A DNA stretch of 64,000 bases, taken from positions 62,001 through 126,000 of the forward strand of contig JAGAAO010000078.1 of NCBI GenBank assembly GCA_017615275.1, in the 5' to 3' direction. This stretch comes from Butyrivibrio sp. Its GTDB lineage: Bacteria > Bacillota > Clostridia > Lachnospirales > Lachnospiraceae. Shown one piece after another: positions 28,201-36,878 of the stretch; within the stretch, counting starts at the first letter, position 1; the number at the start of each line of letters is the position of its first letter. The position numbers were made by a program, and so were the translations under genes. The notes under the pieces were generated by a model. It searched no databases and had not been told where the DNA came from. It was given only the letters and a program-made list of their open reading frames with translations.

Positions 28201-28913
28201 CTTTCATTGATACATCCCGATATATTTCCCATGTTCTCTCCGGCTATTCCGCCGCTGAAATGAACACCTTTGATATATCCCTTTGCCGTACAGCTTTTTA
28301 TATTTCCCGTAAGTTCATTGGTACCAACAATTCCGCCGATATAATCATCTCCAGAAACAACTCCCTCAAACGAAAGATTGCTCAGAAGCCCGTAGTTATC
28401 GGCAACAATTCCGCCGACAACGACCTGTTTTCCCGTAGGAACGACAGTTCCTTTAACATTAAGATTTTTGATAATACCACTCTTTTGAACATTGGAAAAA
28501 AGAGCTACGTATGACATATCATTTTTTATCGAAAGCTCTTCTATTGTATGTCCGCAGCCGTCAAATTCTCCTCCGAACGTCGGAACTCCTGTAAAAGAAA
28601 CATTTGAAAGCGAAATATCTTTTTCCAGGATAACCTTCTTGTTCACGGACCAGGTATCAAGCTTGCAATTCTCCGCGAACTTAAGAAAATCATCAGCGCT
28701 GCTTATGGTTATTTCTTCTATATCCTTCGGGATCAGTAAGGCGATATCGTCCTTAATATCCTCATCAACGTCTTTTTGTTCTTCGAGCGCCCCCGTCTGA
28801 GTCCCCGTCTTTACGGTATCCTGCGCATTATCACTTTCTTCACCGTAAGCATAGACAGCAGAGTCGATAAAAAGAACCATTCCCAAAAGGAGCATGCACA
28901 CTCTTTTTTTCAT
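25218..28913 (-). CDS. Large GLUG-repeat surface protein, C-terminally membrane anchored
   Basis: A 1231-residue exported protein. ATG 28913 has GGGGAGG about 10 bases upstream and overlaps the stop region of the RND gene. After a signal peptide (MLLLGMVLFIDSAVYA) come GLUG-type repeats of the form GGIVGxN-G-I-C (for example YIGGIVGTNELTGNIKSC, FSGGIAGENMGNISGC, YIGGICGLQEMGTVINC) in two blocks, separated by about 450 residues rich in coiled-coil-like heptads (NQSGTITNRLNVIQQY). The C-terminus has a membrane helix (about 1180-1205) and a basic tail. The family is linked to surface adhesion; coupling with an RND exporter suggests a joint envelope function, inferred only. Confidence 0.85.
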   Translation of the reverse strand: MKKRVCMLLLGMVLFIDSAVYAYGEESDNAQDTVKTGTQTGALEEQKDVDEDIKDDIALLIPKDIEEITISSADDFLKFAENCKLDTWSVNKKVILEKDISLSNVSFTGVPTFGGEFDGCGHTIEELSIKNDMSYVALFSNVQKSGIIKNLNVKGTVVPTGKQVVVGGIVADNYGLLSNLSFEGVVSGDDYIGGIVGTNELTGNIKSCTAKGYIKGVHFSGGIAGENMGNISGCINESAVNTTNVDKQMTVDSMATLNKVLSILKNGENTTDEASADVTTVDVGGIAGVSIGIISDCTNKGAVGYKHVGYNVGGIVGRQSGYVCRCLNNGVVRGRKDVGGIVGQAEPYVTVDLSRDVAYQLNVAIDELHNRVTKTLKDVKNQSGTITNRLNVIQQYTAGAIEDVRYISNETVDFANGVSDSTSEAFSRVQYIIEESSKDEGVLDNADDAVEHTSDAVSSLKETVKDLNVEQYMSDEDKEKLQKATETLESISSQYANLSKDAYKAYYNKFIADDVGRSTHIYAASSDLDFTGTFGSYVATEPETKLVEAYNVPGNWTHISDGREFPDLDDNDDVSLSKDAAAYADTHADAYAKNNYQSGVDGNVGSFYYTRDLKDATAEVESLTKYYLQFMAEEARADALDAMESLEDAAENLEEAGDQAKGIVRNIAGRGTISFPRFSEAYKAHTVSLADNMQGMNDNFGLLNNEMNSATGTVVDDLQSIADQFNLIMNLYTDAIDGVLEKDYSNTFEDVSLEEALICTDATIDGCVNYGASYGDIDTSGIAGTMAIEYDFDAESDITGIKDSKLNTAFISKCVLRGNKNFSVSEGEKNYIGGICGLQEMGTVINCSNYGNIKSGSGEYVGGVCGSSLSYIVSSNSKGIIKGMSYVGGISGDGTNIRDCKTQVDIEDADSWYGAIAGHVSDEGEVRGNYFVSDKLAGIDRVSYSLKAEPVSNGSNELPYDFSDVTVTYELEDDENDDGNTMIKKGNIRYGGKLDEEGYPAVEEKDGYYVSWDKPSIDSATSDQVITATYCRYRTTLAEEIKEHDDGEAYQSELLVDGKFRAEDKLVVERTDSFDVKKFTSAKDYDADTLKNYTTLKVTVPDDGQTVHTVRYRPAANIGKALGEYDLYLVSGEEEKLLKKTGVMGDYSTYEIEGNEFTLKVKFPKANLAVSKFWYMVIAIIIAVLVFITIGILGLIRGGKKVPKIFRRLARKLSKRIEGKEQIFYDDSDDK

Positions 28914-28914
28914 A

Positions 28915-31398
28915 TCAGATGTCCTCCCCTTCTGTGTAATAGAAATCAGCCTCTCCTGCTTCAACCGGCTCTTCCTCCAACTGTGTTATATCGCCGTTTT
29001 CTATGTATGCGCTCACATCGCCCTTAACAACGGCATGTATAACACCGGTCACGTTACCTTCGATACGGCCGCGGATGAATCCGTCAATTCGCATCGATCC
29101 GCTCTTTTGCTTGATCCTAAGCGGCATATTCATAACAAATGCAGTAAGCTCAATAACTCTGTCGCCTACAAGCAGTATCTGGGGAAGTACAAACATCGTG
29201 ACAAAAATGGAGATAATGGTTCCCCTTCCGAGGCACTTTCCGATTCCGTAAATAGCGCAGTCCGATGTCATATTTCCTATAAGTGTGCCCGCAACCGCGA
29301 GCATTGTTCCCGAAGTAATTATCGTAGGGAATGAAAGATTCATTGTGTCGATGATGGCATCTCTTTTGCCCATGATTCCTCTAAGTTCCGTGTACCTTCC
29401 CGCGATAACTATCGCATAGTCGATATTTGCACCCATCTGAATCGAGCTTACTATAAGGTATCCGAGGAAAAAGAGATTGTCGTGCTGCAGTGCGGGAATC
29501 GAGAAATTGATCCAGATACAGCCCTGAATTACCGCGATCAAAAGTACCGGCATGCCCGCTGATTTGAATGTAAAAAGAAGCACCACAAGAACCGCCAGTA
29601 TAGATATAACTCCCGTGACGGTATTGTCTCTTGAAAAGCACTTTTTAAGATCATATTGGCTGACGGATTCGCCAACCACATATATCTTGCTCGCAGCGTA
29701 GTATTTCTCAGTCACTCTGTGCAGTTCTTCGATAAAGTCAAATGTCTCATCCGATTCCTGCGGCAGATTGACATATATAAGTATTCTGGAATACTCTTCG
29801 CCTTCAAGCTGTTTTTTTGCAAAATTCATCATTCTGTTTGCGTCTTCAAGCTTTTGCATGAGCTCATTATCAAGGGTTACATAGCCCTCTTTGATCTCTT
29901 TGTACACAAACATGAACATATCGATCAGCGGCACCTTGTAATTTGCAAGACCGTTGACCGCCTTAGCGTAATCCTCATCATTAACTGCATAAGCTGCGTA
30001 TACAAGCTCCGCCACTTCATAATCGATGTTAAGGAGCTCCGAGAATTGCCTTGGCGTAAGCTTCTCCGTCAAGGTATAACCGCTCATTGCTTCTGTGTTT
30101 GCAAGTCCTGTTATGGATGTGATTCTTTCATCTGTCAAAAGCTCGTCGATAAGTCTTTTTTCCCTGTCGTAATCCCCTGACGGAAAGACAAGAGCCATCA
30201 TGTTATCCGATGAAAAATTCTCATCCTGAATATTCTGCGCCTTCTGAACCTCGTTGATAAGCGGCGGTGTAATCTGTGAATATCCATATACATATGGTGT
30301 TCTCGCCGAGATTCTGTTGGCAATGATTATTATCACAACAAACAGTGGCGCGATGACATATCTTGTCTTATAAGCGAATTTACCAACAAATGGAATCTTG
30401 GGAATGAAATTTTTGTGCTTTGTCTTTTCAAGGAGTCCCGAGAATACCATGATAATTCCGGGCATAAGAAGGAATACGGACAAAAGACTGAGAATAATAG
30501 CTTTGATAAGAACTATACCCATATCCGCGCCGATTCCGAACTGCATGAAGAGCATGGCGATCAGACCGCCTATTGTCGTAAGCGAGCTTCCCGTTATCTC
30601 GGGAATCGATTTGGAGAGCGCCACAATACACGCTTCTCTGGACTCGAGCGTCAAGTGCTCTTCTTTGTATCTGTTTAGGAAAATAACCGCGTAATCAACG
30701 GACAGCGCAAGCTGCAGAACTATCGTAACCGAATCCGACACAAAAGAGATTGTGCCCAGAAGAAAGTTCGTGCCCATCTGAACAAGCGCCGCACTTCCGA
30801 ATGTAAGAAGCAATATCGGAACCTCGGCATATGCCTGAGAAGTCAGTACAAGTACGAGCACGACTACGATTACAACGATCACCGATATGACATTCATTTC
30901 CTGATCTATCAGCTCTGACTGCGTATCACCGAGTGTTGTGGTCAGATAATAGTCATACGGCTCAAAGTACTCTTTCATCTTGTCCAGAAGAACAAGGCAT
31001 TTGTTGTTAGTCTCATCATAATTGAAGGTAATGTTAAAAAGCGCGGAACCGTTGGCATAATGCGCATCGGAATCATCAATGTCCACCGAAAAGACTCCTT
31101 CAATCTTCTCGACTTCCTTCTGTATCAAAAGAGCCTGATCATAAGATATGTTCGCTACCATAACTTTTACAGAGCCGTAAGTAGTAAACTGCTCCTCCAT
31201 AAGTTCAAGTCCGCGATATGTTTCCGAAGTTTTGGGAAGATATTTGGGAAGCTGGTTCTCTACTCCTACCCAGCCACTTGAGATTACAGAAAATATACAC
31301 AAAATAGCATATATCAAGAAGAAAAGATTGCGCTTATCTACAATAAATTTGCAGATCTTAAGCATAAAGCTGTTTCCGGCTTTTTCATTACTACTCAT
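28915..31398 (-). CDS. RND superfamily transporter, MMPL type
   Basis: An 827-residue, about 12-helix protein with two halves of MMPL/SSD type: a first helix (about 29-48), an extracytoplasmic loop, five grouped helices (VIVVIVVVLVLVLTSQAYAEVPILL onward, read in parts), and the same pattern repeated. Proton-relay-type acidic residues are seen in LSVDYAVIF and GANIDYAIV, which mark the paired RND signature. Gram-positive members export lipids or drugs. The C-terminal tail is cytosolic and acidic. It starts the operon with the GLUG protein. Confidence 0.92.
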   Translation of the reverse strand: MSSNEKAGNSFMLKICKFIVDKRNLFFLIYAILCIFSVISSGWVGVENQLPKYLPKTSETYRGLELMEEQFTTYGSVKVMVANISYDQALLIQKEVEKIEGVFSVDIDDSDAHYANGSALFNITFNYDETNNKCLVLLDKMKEYFEPYDYYLTTTLGDTQSELIDQEMNVISVIVVIVVVLVLVLTSQAYAEVPILLLTFGSAALVQMGTNFLLGTISFVSDSVTIVLQLALSVDYAVIFLNRYKEEHLTLESREACIVALSKSIPEITGSSLTTIGGLIAMLFMQFGIGADMGIVLIKAIILSLLSVFLLMPGIIMVFSGLLEKTKHKNFIPKIPFVGKFAYKTRYVIAPLFVVIIIIANRISARTPYVYGYSQITPPLINEVQKAQNIQDENFSSDNMMALVFPSGDYDREKRLIDELLTDERITSITGLANTEAMSGYTLTEKLTPRQFSELLNIDYEVAELVYAAYAVNDEDYAKAVNGLANYKVPLIDMFMFVYKEIKEGYVTLDNELMQKLEDANRMMNFAKKQLEGEEYSRILIYVNLPQESDETFDFIEELHRVTEKYYAASKIYVVGESVSQYDLKKCFSRDNTVTGVISILAVLVVLLFTFKSAGMPVLLIAVIQGCIWINFSIPALQHDNLFFLGYLIVSSIQMGANIDYAIVIAGRYTELRGIMGKRDAIIDTMNLSFPTIITSGTMLAVAGTLIGNMTSDCAIYGIGKCLGRGTIISIFVTMFVLPQILLVGDRVIELTAFVMNMPLRIKQKSGSMRIDGFIRGRIEGNVTGVIHAVVKGDVSAYIENGDITQLEEEPVEAGEADFYYTEGEDI

Positions 31399-31465
31399 TT
31401 TTGCCCCCTAAGAATCTTTTCATAATGAACACACTTTATCGCTACCGTTCATTCATACACCATAT

Positions 31466-31494
31466 ATTGTACACCTCAAAAACTGAGACAACAA
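31466..31494 (-). promoter_or_regulatory. Promoter of the RND-GLUG operon
   Basis: TTGTTG (31489-31494), 17 bases, TACAAT (31466-31471) on the minus strand, 68 bases before the RND start. The gap up to the relic at 31634 also holds two direct copies of TCTTAAGATTTTC near 31540 and 31560. Confidence 0.45.
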
Positions 31495-31633
31495 TATTGG
31501 TAAAGAAACTGTAGATACTTGAAAATACAAAAAATCTTAAGATTTTCATTAGCTATTTCTTAAGATTTTCCTGATATCATTTATTAGTCAGTCGGTTTTT
31601 CAACAACCATTCAATACTGATATATGGCATTAG

Positions 31634-32008
31634 CCAAATCTATTTTTTCTAAACGAGGTAAACGTTGATATTTTCCTTGATAAGCTCCATAATAATGGTA
31701 TACAGAGCGAGTTGGATGCATGGCTTACATTTCTTGGTTGTGACGAACCAGAATATATATCAAAACTGATTGAGTTATATCCCAACTTCAAATATCTGTA
31801 TCATGATGTCTATAATTTATGCCAAAACACAGAAAGGATGATGAATATGTTTTCCGAAGAACTTAGAATCCTTGATAACAATACTGTAAAATACATGGTC
31901 GATCAACTCGAAGAAGAAATCAAAGAAAAAGACGCTATGATTGCAGATAAAGAGTCTACAATCGCAAAGCTCCAAGCTGAGCTTGAGCAATACAAACAGC
32001 ATACTTAA
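31634..32008 (+). pseudogene. Truncated Rpn-family (PD-(D/E)XK nuclease/transposase) relic
   Basis: The reading frame is open from just after a TAG at 31631 and encodes NVDIFLDKL...SELDAWLTFLGCDEPE...LYPNFKYLYHDVYNLCQNTERMMNMFSEELRILDNNT (given in pieces) with a C-terminal coiled coil. This is the typical C-terminal third of Rpn-type recombination-promoting nucleases in Clostridia. The nuclease domain is missing, there is no convincing start (only TTG 31712), and upstream sequence is AT-rich noise. A strong terminator still follows. It is best read as the decayed 3' end of a mobile nuclease gene. Confidence 0.7.
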
Positions 32009-32023
32009 ACCATGCAAACATTT

Positions 32024-32052
32024 GGACGTTGCCTTTGGCAACGTCCTTTTTA
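32024..32052 (+). terminator. Intrinsic terminator after the Rpn relic
   Basis: GGACGTTGCC/GGCAACGTCC, a perfect 10-bp stem with a TTT loop, followed by TTTTTA on the plus strand. Confidence 0.9.
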
Positions 32053-32116
32053 CTATGTCAGCTATTTTCATTTATATTATCTTAAGAAGTCTTCTCACAA
32101 TCACAGCTTATTCACA

Positions 32117-33640
32117 TCATAACAGTTCCATTACTTCTCTTGTAAGCTCTTGTTTCCTATCTCCCAAAAGAAGCAACTTATTGTACTTATAATATACGTC
32201 GTTTCCGGTCTCCCTGACAAACTTAAGGCTGTGATAAGCACTTGAAAGTTCCGTAAGGAATATTACCATCTCCTGACTTCCTGTAAGAGATTCGGGATTT
32301 CCAAATGCCTTTTCCATAAATTCAAAACTGTTAGTAAGATGATTTCCCGTTACTTTAATAGCATTCTGCCTGTCGCCCTCAAGAGCGTTGAACCATTCCC
32401 TTACACTTGCTACCGCATCTTTTGAAGCATCGCCTTTTACTTTCTTAGCGCACTCGCGAAGCTGTACCCCCGCAATTTTCCTTGCCCTCTCCTCATCACG
32501 ATCGATAAGATCGGCCTCCGCCTGCCTAAGCGTCTCTTTTTCAAAAGCATCTATCATGCCGACAAGCTTATCTACCGCACTGTTAACAGAACTTCCACCA
32601 TCTCCGGCGCCTGCAATAAACTCCTTAAGCACACTGAAAATATGCTTCTGTACTGCTGCCCGCACGGAGTATTCCCTGAACTCCCCCATCAGTTTGTCTG
32701 TCAAAAGCCCTATAATACTGAGCTTCTCATCAAAAGCTGCTTTTCTTACCGAATCAAGGTCGCTCGGGAAATTGCCCTCAAGTATATCCGGAATCTTATA
32801 GAGCTCATTGTATCTGTGATAAAGCTCATAATAATCTGCAAAGTCACGGGCTATTTCCTTATTCTGCAGATACTGGTCCGTAAGCTTGTTATCCACAGGG
32901 ATACCGAGCTTCTCATGAACCTTTATAACTCTGGACAGATCTTCCCAGCCTCTGGCAGTGACAAAGCTTTTTCCGTCAACATCACTCTTAATGCTGTAGA
33001 AATTATCCTTTTTAATCTCGAGATATGCCATGATCGCGCCGTGTACACCTTCCTTATAAGCATACTCTTTCCACGCTTCATAATCTTCTTCGATGGAGAT
33101 TTTCCTCACACGATCAAGCGTAACTATGTCAAAGTCCCTGACAGACCTGTTGTATCTTGCAGGATTGCCTGCCGTCACGATTATAAATCCGTCGGGAACC
33201 TTGTGGCTTCCGAAAGTCTTATACTGAAGAAACTGGAGCATAGTCGGCGCCAGCGTCTCAGACACACAGTTGATCTCATCAAGAAAAAGAATTCCCTCAT
33301 GAACACCCGTCTGCTCAATCTTGTCATATACAGCGCCGATAATCTCACTCATGGTGTATTCAGTCACCGAATAATTTTTCCCACCGTATTCCTTCTCGGA
33401 TATCATCGGAAGTCCGATGGCACTCTGCCTTGTATGATGAGTAATGGTATATGCCACAAGCCCTATTCCAAGCTCATGCGCGATCTGTTCCATAATAGCG
33501 GTCTTACCTATTCCGGGAGGTCCCATAAGAAGTACGGGACGCTGCCTCTCAACAGGGATCTCATACTGCCCCGCCTCATCCTTCTCAAGATACGCTCTAA
33601 CCGCGTTTTTTATTTCTTCCTTAGCTTCTTTTATATTCAT
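32117..33640 (-). CDS. MoxR-type AAA+ ATPase
   Basis: A 507-residue AAA+ protein with Walker A GPPGIGKTA (about 40-48), Walker B ILFLDEIN (about 115-122), sensor-1 region VTAGNPARYN and an arginine region after FDIVTLDRVRK. MoxR ATPases act with VWA-domain partners as chaperone-like remodelling complexes. The VWA gene lies 32 bases upstream in the same operon. The C-terminal half (about 260-507) is helical and specific to this subgroup. Substrate is unknown; the neighbouring LRR protein is a candidate. Confidence 0.9.
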   Translation of the reverse strand: MNIKEAKEEIKNAVRAYLEKDEAGQYEIPVERQRPVLLMGPPGIGKTAIMEQIAHELGIGLVAYTITHHTRQSAIGLPMISEKEYGGKNYSVTEYTMSEIIGAVYDKIEQTGVHEGILFLDEINCVSETLAPTMLQFLQYKTFGSHKVPDGFIIVTAGNPARYNRSVRDFDIVTLDRVRKISIEEDYEAWKEYAYKEGVHGAIMAYLEIKKDNFYSIKSDVDGKSFVTARGWEDLSRVIKVHEKLGIPVDNKLTDQYLQNKEIARDFADYYELYHRYNELYKIPDILEGNFPSDLDSVRKAAFDEKLSIIGLLTDKLMGEFREYSVRAAVQKHIFSVLKEFIAGAGDGGSSVNSAVDKLVGMIDAFEKETLRQAEADLIDRDEERARKIAGVQLRECAKKVKGDASKDAVASVREWFNALEGDRQNAIKVTGNHLTNSFEFMEKAFGNPESLTGSQEMVIFLTELSSAYHSLKFVRETGNDVYYKYNKLLLLGDRKQELTREVMELL

Positions 33641-33672
33641 ATCCGCTCCCTATCAGATTCATCTGCCATTTA

Positions 33673-35040
33673 CTATATGTATAACTTCTGTGCCCAATCA
33701 GGCACCTCTGCATCATTGTAATCTTCATCTGCCGCAAAAACAAATGCTGTCTCGTAGGCAGTTGGCTCCTTAGGATATATACCGTACCCATCCGTAAAAT
33801 ATATGAGTCCCTTTAGGTTGGTAAACTCCTCTTTTTCCATAAGCTTCTCAACATGTGTAAAGACAGGTCTGAAGTCCGTTCCGTATCCGCCTTCAACATG
33901 AACTCCCTCAGAATACTTCTTCATATCATCGACAGACAAGATCACATCGTCTCTTTTAACTTCATCATCACACTGGATCACATGAATCTTTATCTGCCGA
34001 AAGAAATTCTCCTTTGATAAAAGAATCGACGCAGTCTCATTAAGAAATCGCTGAACAAGCACATCTTCGCAGGACGCCGACGTATCGATCGCGATCACAA
34101 GCTCCTGCACCTTCTTAACTTCCCTAAGCTCATTCTCCTCAATAAGCGGCATGTTCCCATACCTGTCGATTCCAAACATATACATCCCATAGTCAAAAGA
34201 ATCCGGATCCGTAATGTTCTCTTCGCGTATTACCATGAAATCATCCAGAAAATCCCTGTAATCGGTTCTCTCCGTATTCTGTATCTTTAGGATATAAGCA
34301 AGCTTCCCTATGCGGTCGCTGTGCTGTTTTCCTATTGTCTCAATCTCAGTCTGAAGTCTCTTTGATTCTTTTTCCCAGTCTTTCTCTTTATCCTCAATGA
34401 GTTTCATTCTGTTCATGGGAATGAATTTTACCTTGTCATCCCGTTCTTCGTCGTTGTCATCAGACTTCTGTTCATCTTCGGGAAGTCGCTCCCAGAAACC
34501 GTGGTCGTCAGCCCAAAACTCTTTTTCAAGCCTCTCATATTCATCGTAATCTTCCAAAGGCTTCTCTTCGGAGAAATACCTGTACAACTTTTCCACGGTA
34601 AGAACCTTAAGCTCATCCTCCAAAGTCTTGTACCATCTGTCACGATAGTCCGAAGATATCCTGTAGATGCACCTGTAATCCATGCCGTCCAGGATCGACT
34701 CAACGACAATATCCGCGCACAGATCATAAAGCCTTGCATCCTCGTATCTGCTTGAAAGATACATATGTCTGAAGATGCAATGCAAAAGTATATGCATGTA
34801 TGTTCTGTTAAGTTTGGCAGGCTCCTCTGTAAAAAGCCTGAACACATAAGATGGATTGAATCTGATACTCACCGCATCAGTGCCTACGGTCGTAGTAGAA
34901 AGATCAAGCTCGTAGGACAGACTTCCAAGTGCAGCTCCCATAAATCTCATGGCAATATAAAGCTCGGTCCTTGACTCATCAAGCACCTTGCATCCCATAT
35001 TTTCAAGTTCTTGCCTCTTGGAACTTCCGCCCTCCGTCAT
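33673..35040 (-). CDS. VWA-like protein with metallopeptidase-type N-terminus (DUF2201 family)
   Basis: A 455-residue partner of the MoxR ATPase. The N-terminal part shows MHILLHCIFRHMYL, resembling the zinc-binding HxxxH helix of the DUF2201 putative metallopeptidase domain. The middle is highly charged (about 190-240). The C-terminal VWA domain has the metal site start VIAIDTSAS (DxSxS) and GLIYFTDGYG. Its start codon overlaps the stop of the LRR gene by 4 bases, so LRR, VWA and MoxR proteins are translationally linked. Confidence 0.82.
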   Translation of the reverse strand: MTEGGSSKRQELENMGCKVLDESRTELYIAMRFMGAALGSLSYELDLSTTTVGTDAVSIRFNPSYVFRLFTEEPAKLNRTYMHILLHCIFRHMYLSSRYEDARLYDLCADIVVESILDGMDYRCIYRISSDYRDRWYKTLEDELKVLTVEKLYRYFSEEKPLEDYDEYERLEKEFWADDHGFWERLPEDEQKSDDNDEERDDKVKFIPMNRMKLIEDKEKDWEKESKRLQTEIETIGKQHSDRIGKLAYILKIQNTERTDYRDFLDDFMVIREENITDPDSFDYGMYMFGIDRYGNMPLIEENELREVKKVQELVIAIDTSASCEDVLVQRFLNETASILLSKENFFRQIKIHVIQCDDEVKRDDVILSVDDMKKYSEGVHVEGGYGTDFRPVFTHVEKLMEKEEFTNLKGLIYFTDGYGIYPKEPTAYETAFVFAADEDYNDAEVPDWAQKLYI

Positions 35041-35951
35041 AAACTAAACTCCATAACTGCGCTCCCTGCTCCGCCATCCATAAGAGTTGCCGAAAAAAGC
35101 GTCTTCTCTTTTCCGACAGCATAAGCGATAGCTTCGTCAACGTCACGATCCTTAAGAACAGCCGCGCCGTCATTTGTTTTATATTTTAAAAGCGCCTTTA
35201 AGATCTTAAGACTCTCTTCTTCATCATTATCATCAATAAGTCTCTTTAGAATACTCTCGCCGTGCTCTGTGATATAAGTCTCATACGCAGTTCTGTAGCC
35301 CGCTGCAAGTTCTTTCGGAAAAAGAATCCTTCCCACCGAGATATTCTGCGGCAGCGGTCCCGCGTCGATCTCCGCCTTATCAAAAAGTCTGTCGTACTCC
35401 CTGTAATTGATACTCCTTCTGTCAACACACTCTCTGTAAGCATATCCCGAACCTGCGATTGAGAACTGTATAGTACGAGCCATGGTATTTTCATTAAAAT
35501 CATAAACAAACTCAGGGAACGTAAGTCTTGCCTCATCGTATCCCAAATCGGTCTTAATATTCAGTCGAAACTCCAAAGTCCTGTCACTGTCCGCAAGGAA
35601 ATTCCTTACAACCTCATACCAGCTGTTGTTAACGGTAACATCAATAGCAGTCAGGTTATCGCACTGCCTGCACACTCCGTCATAATAGTCCGTAAGACTG
35701 TCATAAAGACTTATTCTCTTAAGATTCTTACAATTGTGAAAAGCAAAACCGTACAGAATCTTTACACTCTCAGGTATCGACACATGGGTAATATCATTCC
35801 TGCTTGAAAAAGAATGATTCCCCACAGCCTCGACAGGAATACCGTCTATTTTTTCAGGTATCACCAGCTTCTCCGTCTTACCTTCAAAGCCCGTTATCTC
35901 AATATATTCATGTTCATCTTTTTTATGTTTCTTTTTCTCGTATAAAAACAT
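35037..35951 (-). CDS. Leucine-rich-repeat protein (BspA-like LRR)
   Basis: A 304-residue cytosolic protein without signal peptide. The N-terminal part (about 15-100) has BspA-type LRR units: IEITGFEGKTEKLVIPEKI, VEAVGNHSFSSRNDITHVSIP, LYGFAFHNCKNLKRISL. The C-terminal part is helical (ILKRLIDDNDEEESLKILKALL), perhaps ankyrin- or HEAT-like. Most BspA LRR proteins are secreted, so a cytosolic one locked into a MoxR-VWA operon by a 4-base overlap suggests a recognition or substrate subunit. It begins 2 bases after the lipid kinase gene. Confidence 0.75.
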   Translation of the reverse strand: MFLYEKKKHKKDEHEYIEITGFEGKTEKLVIPEKIDGIPVEAVGNHSFSSRNDITHVSIPESVKILYGFAFHNCKNLKRISLYDSLTDYYDGVCRQCDNLTAIDVTVNNSWYEVVRNFLADSDRTLEFRLNIKTDLGYDEARLTFPEFVYDFNENTMARTIQFSIAGSGYAYRECVDRRSINYREYDRLFDKAEIDAGPLPQNISVGRILFPKELAAGYRTAYETYITEHGESILKRLIDDNDEEESLKILKALLKYKTNDGAAVLKDRDVDEAIAYAVGKEKTLFSATLMDGGAGSAVMEFSL

Positions 35952-35953
35952 AG

Positions 35954-36859
35954 TTATTTTTTCTTTGTCATGATAGTTATTGCTCTTTGTATAACTTCGA
36001 CATTGGTCTCCTTATAGGCGCCGCCGAATTCTCCATCTATCGTCCACTCAATATCTTCGTCGGACTTGAATGTAACTTTCTTGACCTGCTTGTACGTAAG
36101 ATACGGATTGTCTGGCGTTCCCATTGCAAGAGCGGATATTATCGAATTAAACTCGGCAAGATTCTTGGGCGCATGAATAAGAATAAGTTCCATCTGCCCA
36201 TCATCCTGAATTATCTGCTCATCACCAAAAAGCGTCATTCCCGCTACCGATGACGAATTGCTTATTGCACCAAAGACATAGTCTCCACTCTCTTTGACAC
36301 CGTCCGCCTCAATTTCCATATGGCAGCTGTATCCTATATTCTGCGGAAGCTCCGCTATAGCACTGAGTATATAAGCCGCGTATCCCAGAACATTCTTAAG
36401 TTCCTGATCCGTAGCATAACTTACCTTTGAAAACGCACCAAAAGCCGCCACGTAATTGAAATAATTGCCATTCATCTTACCGACATCATATTTGTAAGGC
36501 TTTCCGTTTATGGCTGCGTCTATAGCTTTTGAGCGTACGCCGGGTATTCCGAGTCCCTTGGCAAAATCATTTGTGCTTCCCGCAGGAATGTATGCCAAAA
36601 CAGGCTTCTTCTCCATCTGCATGATTGCGTTGACAACATGGTTAAGTGTACCGTCGCCTCCGCTGCAAAGAAGAGCCTCTATCTTCCCGTCATATTTATG
36701 AACGAGAGTTTCGGATGTCAGATCCTCATCAGGTATGATCGGATAAACTATCGGCTCATAACCCTCTTTGGCATATCTAGTCACTATCTCTATCGTGTCA
36801 TGACCTGCTCTTCCTACCCCCGCTGTTTTGTTGATTAAAATAAGAACTCTTTTTTCCAT
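35954..36859 (-). CDS. Diacylglycerol/lipid kinase family protein (DagK/YegS-like)
   Basis: A 301-residue lipid kinase with the ATP-binding GGDGTLNHVV motif (about 63-72), AYIPAGSTNDFAKGLGI and a C-terminal substrate domain containing GEFGG. The family phosphorylates diacylglycerol or related lipids at the membrane. Located 19 bases after folA and 2 bases before the LRR gene, so it belongs to the folA-dagK-LRR-VWA-MoxR unit. Exact lipid substrate cannot be told. Confidence 0.9.
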   Translation of the reverse strand: MEKRVLILINKTAGVGRAGHDTIEIVTRYAKEGYEPIVYPIIPDEDLTSETLVHKYDGKIEALLCSGGDGTLNHVVNAIMQMEKKPVLAYIPAGSTNDFAKGLGIPGVRSKAIDAAINGKPYKYDVGKMNGNYFNYVAAFGAFSKVSYATDQELKNVLGYAAYILSAIAELPQNIGYSCHMEIEADGVKESGDYVFGAISNSSSVAGMTLFGDEQIIQDDGQMELILIHAPKNLAEFNSIISALAMGTPDNPYLTYKQVKKVTFKSDEDIEWTIDGEFGGAYKETNVEVIQRAITIMTKKK

Positions 36860-36878
36860 ATGTGTTTCCCTTCAAAAT

